A stretch of DNA of 16,788 nt, taken from the NCBI GenBank assembly GCA_964611635.1, contig CAZTAS010000145.1, positions 1 to 16,788 on the forward strand, given 5' to 3'. This DNA comes from JAFDED01 sp964611635. GTDB lineage: Bacteria; Desulfobacterota; JAFDED01. The notes beneath the pieces were generated by a model, which ran no database searches, had not been told where the DNA came from, and worked only from the letters and a program-made list of their open reading frames with translations. Positions 1-7,785 of the stretch are shown one piece after another; the first letter of the stretch is position 1; every line of letters begins with the position of its first letter. Made by a program: the position numbers and the translations under genes.

Positions 1-85
1 ACAAATGCCCGCGCCAACCCTCCCGAAAGTTGATACGCCGGGTGTAGCGCCGATGCGCTTCCCCGATGGCAAGCCTTGTTAAAGC
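1..85 (-). pseudogene. REP-associated tyrosine transposase (RAYT/IS200-like), 5'-truncated remnant
   Basis: Read on the minus strand directly after the TAG of the amidohydrolase and in the same frame, this stretch encodes a 28-residue open segment containing IGEAHRRYTRRINF and then GWRGHL before the window ends. This is the signature that in Y1-type REP-associated transposases precedes the WQGRF motif, normally near the middle of a protein of about 200 residues. There is no start codon and no room for the HUH (NHxH) region upstream, because the amidohydrolase occupies that DNA. The visible part is therefore a 5'-truncated fragment, and whether the rest survives lies beyond position 1. Seen: the motif and the missing N-terminus. 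Known: such proteins mobilise REP-type palindromes. Inferred: a past rearrangement or deletion placed the remnant against the amidohydrolase 3' end. Confidence 0.7.
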
Positions 86-1366
86 CTATAACCTGTAAAG
101 CTGTTTTGCATTGTCATACAAAATGGAGTGGGCAATTATTTTGGATATTCTCTCACTCCAGTTTCCACGCTCCAGCACCTGGGTAAGAATGCGCTTTCCG
201 TTGGTCACACCACACCAATATAACTCTGGCGTCCACGCATCGGTGGCGAACAGGAGCTTTTTGTAAGGCACAAGCTCCAGCAATTCCTCCAGGATTCGCG
301 TGAGTGCAGACTGGAAAAAGAACGTGAGCCAAGAAAAATCAAGATAAACATTGGCGTAATTACACGCGAAGTATCCAGCTTCTCTGAAAAAGGGATAGCC
401 CCCGTGCAGAATCACAAAGCGTAGTTGCCTTAACCGATCGTCGAGGAACAGGTTCTGAAGGTTGCAGCAATTGGCGTTAGAAAGAATTAGTCCAGGTGTA
501 GGCCCACCCATGGCGGCATGTACCTGCACGGGAAGATTGTGCTCCAAGCATCGCTGGAGGCTAAACCGCATCAGGAAATCCTGAAGCTCTGTGTATTCCT
601 CATGAGTCAATTCGGAGGCTTTGTAAAGCTCTTGGGCTTTAGATTGGGTCACTTCCTCGAATCTCAATGACCGTACATAAGCGCAATGCAGCTTCATGGC
701 AGGACATCCTGACTGCCGGAAATATCTCAACGCTGCATCAATGAATTCCAGGAACTGTTTGAAAGTGGTGGGATCGGCCCCCAGCGCCTTTTTGGTGTTC
801 ACCAGCGAGGTCTCATACCGGCTGATGGTTCGCTCCAACTGGAACCGCATCTTGCGGTATAGTGTGTTATCCTTGATGAAGACAAATTGGTCGATATACG
901 GTATCCATGAGATTTTTTCTGGAAGGTGCACCAGGAGCACAGTGTCGTTAACCAGCGCCCGCTCAATGTTCGACCTCCGGAAAATCTCCTCATAAGTCGC
1001 CTCCATCCCCTTTTTGCGATGCTCCCGGATAACGTGCGACAGTGCCTCCCCATCCGGCCCTATGACGCTCTCCCCTTGATGCCCATGCAGCTCCCGGTAA
1101 GCATGAAGCTGAAGTCGGTCATAAACCGTATTGACACGGGCTTCCTGGTATTTTTTCAGCTCTTCTTGATGGGGTTGGAAGCCATCAGGGTTTCGCAATA
1201 TCTCCCGGAACTCCTCATCAGGCATTAGAGATTGAATATCCGCCTTGGCAAATATGTTGAGCATATCCTCCAAATCGAGCGGAGTGCCCACGATAGCTTC
1301 CATGAAGCCAGCATGAGAATGGTTGTCTATTACCGGCATTTCATTAATGGCATCGGCAATATTCAT
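86..1366 (-). CDS. metal-dependent amidohydrolase (amidohydrolase_2 / PF04909-like)
   Basis: A 426-residue TIM-barrel hydrolase of the amidohydrolase superfamily. The metal ligands can be read in order: H16-x-H18 in DNHSHAG, K225 in AMKLH (candidate carboxylated lysine), H283 in VQVHAAMGG, H321 in LHGGYPF and D376 in FATDAW. This set suggests a binuclear metal centre. Length and motifs fit the cytosolic group related to uronate isomerase and to the N-terminal domain of FluG/nodulin-type proteins. It has no signal peptide. The ATG at 1366 is preceded by AAAGGA at good spacing. It lies 82 nt downstream of the DppC-like gene and is the last gene of the importer operon, so it probably acts on the imported compound. 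The substrate cannot be named; an amide, cyclic amide or decarboxylation substrate are all possible in this family. The family call is firm and the reaction is not. Confidence 0.85.
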   Translation of the reverse strand: MNIADAINEMPVIDNHSHAGFMEAIVGTPLDLEDMLNIFAKADIQSLMPDEEFREILRNPDGFQPHQEELKKYQEARVNTVYDRLQLHAYRELHGHQGESVIGPDGEALSHVIREHRKKGMEATYEEIFRRSNIERALVNDTVLLVHLPEKISWIPYIDQFVFIKDNTLYRKMRFQLERTISRYETSLVNTKKALGADPTTFKQFLEFIDAALRYFRQSGCPAMKLHCAYVRSLRFEEVTQSKAQELYKASELTHEEYTELQDFLMRFSLQRCLEHNLPVQVHAAMGGPTPGLILSNANCCNLQNLFLDDRLRQLRFVILHGGYPFFREAGYFACNYANVYLDFSWLTFFFQSALTRILEELLELVPYKKLLFATDAWTPELYWCGVTNGKRILTQVLERGNWSERISKIIAHSILYDNAKQLYRL

Positions 1367-1448
1367 AATAGTTTCCTTTCGAAAATGTTTATTGTATTAT
1401 TGGTTGGTAGGGTGGTTAGCGTCTTGCCTAGGGCCTCGAAAGTACGGA

Positions 1449-2318
1449 TCAAGTCTTTAGCCTGGGATCCAGTGCATCCCTTAGCCCATCGCCCAGAAGG
1501 TTGAAGCCAAGCACGGTGAAAAAGATGGCCAAACCAGGTAGCAGAGCCACATGTGGAGCCACGGCAATATACTGGCGGCCATAGGCGATCATGGTTCCCC
1601 AATCCGCAGTGGGTGGCTGTACACCAAGGCCAAGAAAACTCAGCCCGGCCGCTGCGGTTATCATCCATCCAATATTAAGCGTTCCTGCCACCACAATGGA
1701 AGAGAAGCAGTTAACCAGGATGTGTTGCAGGAGAAGCCGTGGATTGCCTGCACCCAGAGCCCTGGCCGCCTCCACGTAGTCCATTTCCCGAAGAGACAGG
1801 ACGATACCGCGCACGATCCTGGTAAAGAAAGGAATATTGACAATGGCGATGGCTATCATTCCGTTTAGAAGGCCTGGCCCCAAGACCGCGATGACTGAGA
1901 TGGCCAAAAGGAAATAGGGAAATGACATGAGGATATCAATAATCCGCATCACCAGAATGTCAAACCATCCCATGAAGAATCCCGAGAACAAACCCAGGAG
2001 ACTCCCGGCAACCAGGGCCATAAATGTGGCAGAAAGGGCTACTAACAGCGTTGTACGCGCGCCCCATATCAGGCGACTCATCATATCCCGCCCAAACTCA
2101 TCCGTACCTAAGGGATAGCCAGAGGTTCCTGGGAGAGAGAGGCGGAGTCGCGTGTTCACTAAATTGGGATCATTTGGAGCTAACCATGACGCAAATAAGG
2201 CTGTGCTTACAGCGATTACCACAATCACAGCCCCAATCAATGAGAGTCGGTTTCTTATGAATCTCTTGATGACATTCTGACCAGATGGTTCCGATTTCTT
2301 CTTCGAGGTATTATCCAT
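1449..2318 (-). CDS. ABC transporter permease, DppC-like (peptide/nickel family)
   Basis: Inner-membrane permease of a dipeptide/oligopeptide-type ABC importer, about 289 residues from the ATG at 2318. The first membrane segment (SLIGAVIVVIAVSTALF) is followed by the family hallmarks LGTDEFGRDMMSRLIWGAR, the cytoplasmic EAA loop (YVEAARALGAG...LLLQHI) that docks the ATPase, a GLSFLGLG segment and the terminal LGDGLRDALDPRL. All match full-length DppC proteins. The start is uncertain. The frame stays open to a TTG at 2375, and a TTG at 2351 follows AAGGA at short spacing, but neither ATG nor TTG candidates have a strong Shine-Dalgarno. It follows the DppB-like gene closely, so co-transcription is likely. 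It would form the translocation pore together with the DppB-like protein. Confidence 0.9.
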   Translation of the reverse strand: MDNTSKKKSEPSGQNVIKRFIRNRLSLIGAVIVVIAVSTALFASWLAPNDPNLVNTRLRLSLPGTSGYPLGTDEFGRDMMSRLIWGARTTLLVALSATFMALVAGSLLGLFSGFFMGWFDILVMRIIDILMSFPYFLLAISVIAVLGPGLLNGMIAIAIVNIPFFTRIVRGIVLSLREMDYVEAARALGAGNPRLLLQHILVNCFSSIVVAGTLNIGWMITAAAGLSFLGLGVQPPTADWGTMIAYGRQYIAVAPHVALLPGLAIFFTVLGFNLLGDGLRDALDPRLKT

Positions 2319-2416
2319 AGGTTTTTTAGAATTTGAAGAATCAGCTATCAAACATTCCTTTTCGTTAGAACACAAAGAACTGCACCAAAGTATGTGTTGG
2401 GTCGATTCGTTCTACT

Positions 2417-3364
2417 TCATCGATAACGTATGCGGGGATCTAAAAAGGCATATGCAATATCCACCACCAAGTTGACGAACACAAAGACTGTGGCAACAAA
2501 GAGGACCCCTCCCTGTACCATGGGATAATCTCTTACCTGGATTGCACGGACCATCATTAACCCGATGCCAGGCCACGAGAATACAGACTCTGTCAGGATC
2601 GCTCCTCCGAGCAGGTAGCCTATTTGCATCCCCAGCACCGTTATTATGGTGATCGCCGCATTTCGCAGTGCATGAACATAAATGACAACTTGCTCTGTGA
2701 GCCCTTTCGAACGGGCAGTGCGGATGTAATCTTGGCGGATGGTGTCAAGCATAGCAGACCTTGTCATGCGAGCCAATATAGCGGCCGAGGCAGTCCCCAA
2801 TGTCACGGCTGGAAGCACTAAATGGTGAAGAAGGTCGTAAATATCTCCCCCAACTGGAGAATACATGCCCGCCGAGGGAAAATAATTCAAATTCATAGCA
2901 AAGATGATGATAAGCACCACACCGGTGAAGAAAACGGGCATGCTCACTCCTGCCAATGCGCATAGCATACTGGTGGCATCAAAGATTGAGTATTGGCGAA
3001 CCGCGGAGATGATCCCCGCCATGATCCCCAGGATGATGGCGAGGGCTAGGCTGGCCGCTGTCAGAATAACAGTAGCCTTGAACCGCAGCCAGATCTCGGG
3101 GAAAACCTTCCTGTTTAAGACGATGGATCGGCCGAAATCAAGGCGTATTATCTTGATTAACCAAGTAAAATATTGCACGGGCAAAGGACGGTCCATCCCA
3201 AGTTCCCTATGCACTCTCTCTATGCTCTCTTTTGTTGCCTCAGGCCCCAGCATGATTACCGCAGGATCTCCAGGAGCCAGATGTATGACGGAGAAGACCA
3301 AAAGCGACACCCCAAGCAGCACAGGTATCGTCAACAGCACACGCTTTATAACATATTCCTTCAT
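2417..3364 (-). CDS. ABC transporter permease, DppB-like (peptide/nickel family)
   Basis: Inner-membrane permease, 315 residues when started at the ATG at 3364. This start gives the classical N-terminus MKEYVIKRVLLTIPVLLGVS followed by HLAPGDPA. The open frame extends 13 codons upstream to a TTG at 3403, but those residues do not look like family sequence. Other hallmarks are DFGRS, about six membrane segments, the EAA loop DYIRTARSKGLTEQ...RNA that contacts the ATPase, a SWPGIG segment and the ending FLDPRIRYR. It partners with the DppC-like gene downstream. It follows the binding-protein gene after an intergenic stretch holding a long inverted repeat, and no strong Shine-Dalgarno lies in front of it. 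That suggests lower expression than the binding protein. Substrate class beyond peptide-like cannot be read from the sequence. Confidence 0.92.
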   Translation of the reverse strand: MKEYVIKRVLLTIPVLLGVSLLVFSVIHLAPGDPAVIMLGPEATKESIERVHRELGMDRPLPVQYFTWLIKIIRLDFGRSIVLNRKVFPEIWLRFKATVILTAASLALAIILGIMAGIISAVRQYSIFDATSMLCALAGVSMPVFFTGVVLIIIFAMNLNYFPSAGMYSPVGGDIYDLLHHLVLPAVTLGTASAAILARMTRSAMLDTIRQDYIRTARSKGLTEQVVIYVHALRNAAITIITVLGMQIGYLLGGAILTESVFSWPGIGLMMVRAIQVRDYPMVQGGVLFVATVFVFVNLVVDIAYAFLDPRIRYR

Positions 3365-3381
3365 GGATAATCGGAAAAGGT

Positions 3382-3474
3382 CGGCCGATCCATGATGCCC
3401 CAATAATTCCCGTAAGGAAGGGAAAAAGCCCGTCTCAATCCGGAAAGATTTTTTTCTTTCTCATGGATCGGCCG
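3382..3474 (-). repeat. 14-bp perfect inverted repeat between the binding-protein and DppB genes
   Basis: CGGCCGATCCATGA at 3382-3395 is the exact reverse complement of 3461-3474, with a 65-nt loop between. A smaller hairpin, GAAAGA-AAAAAA-TCTTTC, sits within the loop. The structure would form in the operon mRNA just after the binding-protein stop and ends 18 nt before the DppB start at 3364. Structures in this place often protect the upstream message or limit read-through, keeping the binding protein in excess over the permeases. That role is inferred here. No U-run directly follows the distal arm, so it is not a standard terminator. Confidence 0.6.
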
Positions 3475-3512
3475 CGTTTTTCATCGTGATCTTTTTTTAC
3501 TTTCACTTTGCG

Positions 3513-5078
3513 TTATTCAAGGTAAGCATGCTTGAAGTAAAAATCGAAATTTGGAGAAAGTTTGAAATTTTTCACGCGCTTGTTATGCACAGCTATTTGA
3601 TTGCCATGGTCCACGAAGATCCAGGGTGCCTCCTCAACTATGATTTCCTGTGCTTCCAGATAATATTTGACACGTAAGTCTTCATTAGAGGTGATACGGG
3701 CCTTGTACAGCAATTCATCCACCCTCTCGTTCTTATAGTATCCTGCATTGAATGCCGGAGGGAAACGAGCAGAGTGTAATAGCATGTAAATTAGTTGATC
3801 GGGATCACCGATGGAGGGGTTCCAAGACATCTCTGACATGTCAGGGCCTTCGCGAAATTCTTTCAGATATGTTCCCCACTCATAGGTCTGGATTTTTGCC
3901 TTTACCCCCACTGCCGCGAGGTTGGCCTGAATAACCGTGGCCATCTCGATGGGTGACTGCATCCCGGACCCAGACTCAGGAACGATAAACGTACAGGAGA
4001 ACCCGTCAGGATAGCCGGCCTGTTTTAAGAGTTCTTTGGCCTTTGTGGTGTCATAGGGGTATTTCTTGCCTCCTTTCAAATGATATTTACCGTAAACGGG
4101 CGACATGGGAGCAGAAGAGACAATAGCCGTGCCCTTAAGAATGTCGCGGACGATGGCTTCTTTGTCGACAGCATAATTCATGGCCTGTCGCACTAACTTG
4201 TTGTTGAAAGGAGGATTGGTCTTGCGAGTATTCAAAACCGCATACCAAACTGCGGCGCTGGGAGCTTCGGCCACCACAATATTGGGATCCTTGCGCAGCA
4301 TGTCAAGGCTGTCCGTCGGCACGTCTAAGGTGAAATCCACTTCCCCTGTTTTAATGGCACTGAGCCGGGCTTGCGCCTCGATAATAGGGACGTAAATAAT
4401 CTGTTTGATTTTTGGCACACCGCCCCAAAAATTCTCGTTTTTCTCCAATAATACCCGGACTCCCGGCCTCCATTCTTTAAGCGTAAAAGGCCCGGTACCT
4501 GCCGGGTGCTTGGTAACATCCTTCCCCCATTTTTTGAGAGATGCCGGGCTCAAGATCCGGAGTGAATGATGCGCGAGATACTGAGTGAAAGGTGCTAAAG
4601 GGGTCTTAAGGGTGAATCGCACAGTATTTTCATCCAACGCATCAATGGATAGAACGTTTCCGAGATAGTTCTTTGCATATGGATAGACGCCTGTTCCATA
4701 TTGTGGGTGATTGGAGTCGATTTGACGATCCAGGCAATACTTAACGGCCTGGGCATTAAAGGGTGTACCATCTTGAAAACTCACTCCTTTGCGCAGATGA
4801 AAGGTATAGGCTTTTCCATCCTCTGATATCTCCCATGATTCTGCAAGCCCCGGGCCGATTTCGTATGTGCCTATCTTGAGATCCGTTAATCCCTCGAAAA
4901 TTCGCTTTAGGACCCGAATAGTGTTAAGGTCTGTGATCTGTGGAGGATCAAAGCTCACTGGCTCTGCCAAAAGGCCCACAACTAAGGCATCCTTGGCAGC
5001 AGCCGCAAGATCGAATCCTCCGCCTGAAACAATGGCAAAGATAAATGCTGCAAGAAAAATAAGGGCACTTTTTTTCAT
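3513..5078 (-). CDS. ABC transporter substrate-binding protein, family 5 (DppA/OppA-like)
   Basis: Periplasmic solute-binding protein of the SBP_bac_5 family, 521 residues. The N-terminus is a signal peptide: MKKSA, a hydrophobic stretch LIFLAAFIFAIVSGG, then AAAA before the mature KDALVVGLLAEP. There is no clear lipobox cysteine. Family hallmarks follow: FEGLTDL, LAESWEISEDGKAYTFHLRKGV, FQDGTPFNA, the RQAMNYAVDKEAI segment and the C-terminal EAQEIIVEEAPWIFV. The ATG at 5078 was chosen because AAAGGAGG precedes it at ideal spacing and the signal peptide starts there; the frame itself is open upstream to 5117. It is the first gene of the importer operon, with a promoter about 140 nt upstream. 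It delivers ligand to the DppB/DppC-like permeases. The ligand is unknown; peptides, nickel chelates and opine-like compounds are all carried by this family. Confidence 0.93.
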   Translation of the reverse strand: MKKSALIFLAAFIFAIVSGGGFDLAAAAKDALVVGLLAEPVSFDPPQITDLNTIRVLKRIFEGLTDLKIGTYEIGPGLAESWEISEDGKAYTFHLRKGVSFQDGTPFNAQAVKYCLDRQIDSNHPQYGTGVYPYAKNYLGNVLSIDALDENTVRFTLKTPLAPFTQYLAHHSLRILSPASLKKWGKDVTKHPAGTGPFTLKEWRPGVRVLLEKNENFWGGVPKIKQIIYVPIIEAQARLSAIKTGEVDFTLDVPTDSLDMLRKDPNIVVAEAPSAAVWYAVLNTRKTNPPFNNKLVRQAMNYAVDKEAIVRDILKGTAIVSSAPMSPVYGKYHLKGGKKYPYDTTKAKELLKQAGYPDGFSCTFIVPESGSGMQSPIEMATVIQANLAAVGVKAKIQTYEWGTYLKEFREGPDMSEMSWNPSIGDPDQLIYMLLHSARFPPAFNAGYYKNERVDELLYKARITSNEDLRVKYYLEAQEIIVEEAPWIFVDHGNQIAVHNKRVKNFKLSPNFDFYFKHAYLE

Positions 5079-5212
5079 AGCACTTCCTCCTTTCTTAATG
5101 ATGTCTTGATGGCCCATGACCTAACAAAATTAAACGGGATATACCCCGGCTGCCCCAGTCATAAGCCTCCGGATAAGAACGGGTTCACAAAGACGACCAA
5201 AATTTGATTATG

Positions 5213-5407
5213 CTATCCTATCAGAAAAAGAATGGTTGTCAAGCAAGAATGACCCTCCTTGAGCACATTAATAGAAAGGTCACCGTGGCCCTGGCAGGGA
5301 CTTAAAAGAATGGTCGCATTTTGACAATCTTCTTTTTCAATTAAAAATAGTGCCTGCTCAATCAAATTCTTTTCATCGACTTTCTGGGTAGTAAAGGTGT
5401 CTGCCAT
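5213..5407 (-). CDS. possible small protein downstream of the Lon/RNase HIII gene
   Basis: A 64-codon frame starts 2 nt after the stop of the Lon/RNase HIII gene, so translation by re-initiation would be possible. The Shine-Dalgarno is weak (AGGAAAAAG, partly the repeat at the end of the upstream gene). The first half (KVDEKNLIEQALFLIEKEDCQ) reads like a protein helix, and I do not recognise a family. The last dozen codons lie on the predicted importer promoter, with the -35 at 5237-5242. It could be a real fourth gene of the toxin-like operon, a decayed tail of a longer gene, or chance. Low confidence. Confidence 0.3.
   Translation of the reverse strand: MADTFTTQKVDEKNLIEQALFLIEKEDCQNATILLSPCQGHGDLSINVLKEGHSCLTTILFLIG
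5215..5242 (-). promoter_or_regulatory. sigma-70-type promoter of the importer/amidohydrolase operon
   Basis: On the minus strand a perfect TTGACA (5237-5242) is followed after 16 nt by TAGGAT (5215-5220), four of six matches to TATAAT. Transcription would start near 5208, leaving a leader of roughly 130 nt before the binding-protein start at 5078. It is the only good promoter seen upstream of that gene and lies inside the 3' end of the small ORF at 5213-5407. Confidence 0.5.
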
Positions 5408-5409
5408 CT

Positions 5410-5445
5410 TTAACTTTTTCCTAAGATTTGACTTTTTCCCAAGAT
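5410..5445 (-). repeat. 18-bp tandem duplication at the 3' end of the Lon/RNase HIII gene
   Basis: On the minus strand ATCTTGGGAAAAAGTCAA (5428-5445) is followed at once by ATCTTAGGAAAAAGTTAA (5410-5427), differing at 2 of 18 positions. The units encode ILGKSQ and ILGKS-stop, so the C to T change in the second copy is what creates the TAA of the gene. Confidence 0.85.
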
Positions 5446-7770
5446 CTTATGGGTTGTTTTATGATGCAGCTTGGCAACCTTCCCAAGATGAGCAGATCCC
5501 TTCATTGCCACAAATTGCCTTCCTGCCAAAACCACTGCCTCTGAAGCCCCTTTTGGCAGTTCGATGCCATAATTCTGAGAAAACGCCTCAAGGCGAGCAA
5601 GAAAACGATCTCTGGCCAGAATCGAAGCAGCTGCTACCGCTGTATATCGTTCACCTTTATGAGTCTGGAATAGTTCAATTTTCTTTCCTTTCTCCATGAG
5701 TTTCGACAGGATAAATTTCTCGTTTCCAAATTGATCAGCAATGGCCCAATGACAGGGCTCCGTGCCAAGAAGAGTTTCAATGGCTCTGGCATGACCCCAG
5801 GCGAGAAGGTGGTTGAGATTTTTGCCTTCTTTTATGAATTCCTCATAAAGCGCATTGTATCTCTCCGGCGGAATTTCCACCACTTCGAATCTTCCCTGAC
5901 AAAGGCTCCTGATTCTGGCTGCTAATTCGCGGCAGTTTTTATCAGACAGTTCCTTCGAATCCTTAACACCCAAATCTTCAAGTTTTTTCTTTAATGACTC
6001 GTCCATCCAAGAACCAGCTATGACCATGGGGCCAAAATAGTCTCCTTTCCCCGATTCATCTGTTCCAATATGGGGGAGGGCTATATGGCGAAGAGAGGCC
6101 AGTCCTGTATTCTTCTTTGATGACGCACCTTGTTCATCCGCGTGGTTAATGAAATCATCTACTTTGAGACTTGCATTAGGATGAGTTAATTGACAGGCGG
6201 TAAACACTGCCTCAACAATATCTTTGAATAATGCACCAGCCCTTCCCTGAAACTGTAAGGTGCCTTTATGATATTGTTTCACAGTCATCTTCTCGTTTAG
6301 AGCTTCAAACCTTTGGGAAAAAAGACAATGTGGCTCGTCTTTACGATCCACTGGCCCCAGCCTGTCTAAAGCCTTTTGAATGAGTAATCGGGTTTCTATG
6401 TCTGGTACGTTTATAGTTCTATTGACGGTTTGAATTGGAATTACTGCTTTATCGAGATCATTGAGGCACTTCAGGAGCTCCTGATAATCCGGATCATCCG
6501 CTTTATTGGAGGTATGTGAACCGGTATCATAGAGATTGATAATCAACTTCTGCGAGGTTGGTGGGGAAACAACGAACTGAAGACCAGCCTGAATGTGTTT
6601 TTGCACAGATAGAGGCCAGCCTTTCTTTTTACAATAAGCCCTTAGAGCATTAATCTTTATGTTCTGAATTCTGTTTTCAGGAAGAGGCTCTACAGTGCAT
6701 TGCAATTTTGAGAGCACTTCGAGGATGTTCTCCACCGGGATGATTATTAAGGATTTTTTATGCTGATCAGGAACCTCGCTGATATTTTCATTGGGGATGA
6801 AAACCCGTCTGCATCCACTCAGGATAGCTGCATCAAGCTTCGGTTCAAGCCCTTGGATTCCCTTTACCTTATATTTGCCATGTTCGAGGTTAATGTTTCC
6901 CGTAAAGGCTGTATATGGATCAATTGGCATCCCCCTCGCACTGGCATAAATGCCCATTGCGGCTGCTAAGGCGATAGAATCGCCGTGATACTCTGCTTCG
7001 GTAATATCAAGGGAGCATTCAACATCTGTGGTGGACCTAAGTAAGTTGTGAGCGACAAGTGCTCTCTGGGCTCTCTCTATTGCTTTTTTGAAACGTTCTT
7101 CACCAGGTACAAGGCACTGGACTTTACCACTACCCTCCAGGAGCCGAAATTGTAATGGAACCACGGCACCTGACTTATTTGCCGTGTTTACTAATAGTGC
7201 ATTCGTTCCCGTTGAACTTTCTTGATGCTCCAGCCTGGAAAACACTTCTCGAATACCTTCTTTATTTTCCCCATAGTCTACGCCCAACTCTTTTGTCAGA
7301 TGGTTGATGAAAGCCCTGATCTTCTCCGAGGTCTTAGCTTTAAGAGATCTGACTTGCCTGAGTTTGTCGCTGGCCTTAAGCTCAGGAGCAACGGTTTCAG
7401 GAACCTTGGCCAACAAAGAAAGATGGCCAAGAACCTCATCAACAGAAGATTTCTTGTTAATAATGGAGAAAAAGAAGTCGTTTGTTTTTGTGACCAGCTC
7501 GGTCCGTTCCCTGAGTTTTTGTAGATCCTCACCCCAAACTTTTTTATTTGGTGGGATGGGTTGAAACAATTTTTGCGACTTAAGGAGGATTTCCTCTTCC
7601 CACACTTGATTATAAAATCCATCTTGAAAAAGGAGTTTGCAAGCAAGATCCCAAGAATTTTTAGACTTGGATTCCTTTTCACCTTTTTTGTAAAAAGGGA
7701 TTAGGGATATCGCCAGGCGAAGTTCATCTCTTAATTGTTTCCACTTATACACGACGTCATTATTCTGCAT
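5410..7770 (-). CDS. Lon-type protease domain fused to RNase HIII (TBP-like domain plus catalytic domain)
   Basis: A protein of about 786 residues; numbers below count from the alternative ATG at 7782, and the ATG at 7770 is preferred because GAGGGG precedes it. Residues 1-190 are mostly helical and unrecognised. Residues about 195-360 look like the proteolytic domain of Lon (S16): candidate nucleophile S269 in EYHGDSIALAAA, then AFTGNINL and K315 in GLEPKLDAAILSG, 46 residues later and close to the Ser-Lys spacing of Lon. No AAA+ ATPase domain is present. Residues about 375-480 may be a degenerate TBP-like unit. Residues about 498-545 (KQYHKGTLQFQG) match the TBP-like N-domain of RNase HIII. 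Residues 568-782 are the RNase HIII core: GTDESGKGDYFGP (D575, E576), KDSKELSD, IADQFGN (D683) and AAASILARDRF. All catalytic positions I can identify are intact. It starts 15 nt after the 354-aa gene. Such a fusion is unfamiliar to me. Confidence 0.8.
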   Translation of the reverse strand: MQNNDVVYKWKQLRDELRLAISLIPFYKKGEKESKSKNSWDLACKLLFQDGFYNQVWEEEILLKSQKLFQPIPPNKKVWGEDLQKLRERTELVTKTNDFFFSIINKKSSVDEVLGHLSLLAKVPETVAPELKASDKLRQVRSLKAKTSEKIRAFINHLTKELGVDYGENKEGIREVFSRLEHQESSTGTNALLVNTANKSGAVVPLQFRLLEGSGKVQCLVPGEERFKKAIERAQRALVAHNLLRSTTDVECSLDITEAEYHGDSIALAAAMGIYASARGMPIDPYTAFTGNINLEHGKYKVKGIQGLEPKLDAAILSGCRRVFIPNENISEVPDQHKKSLIIIPVENILEVLSKLQCTVEPLPENRIQNIKINALRAYCKKKGWPLSVQKHIQAGLQFVVSPPTSQKLIINLYDTGSHTSNKADDPDYQELLKCLNDLDKAVIPIQTVNRTINVPDIETRLLIQKALDRLGPVDRKDEPHCLFSQRFEALNEKMTVKQYHKGTLQFQGRAGALFKDIVEAVFTACQLTHPNASLKVDDFINHADEQGASSKKNTGLASLRHIALPHIGTDESGKGDYFGPMVIAGSWMDESLKKKLEDLGVKDSKELSDKNCRELAARIRSLCQGRFEVVEIPPERYNALYEEFIKEGKNLNHLLAWGHARAIETLLGTEPCHWAIADQFGNEKFILSKLMEKGKKIELFQTHKGERYTAVAAASILARDRFLARLEAFSQNYGIELPKGASEAVVLAGRQFVAMKGSAHLGKVAKLHHKTTHKILGKSQILGKS

Positions 7771-7785
7771 AATGCCCCTCATTTT

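Noticed and set aside
2904..3395. 163-codon plus-strand ORF
   Set aside because: It is antisense to the DppB-like gene, which has full family motifs; the peptide has no recognisable domain.
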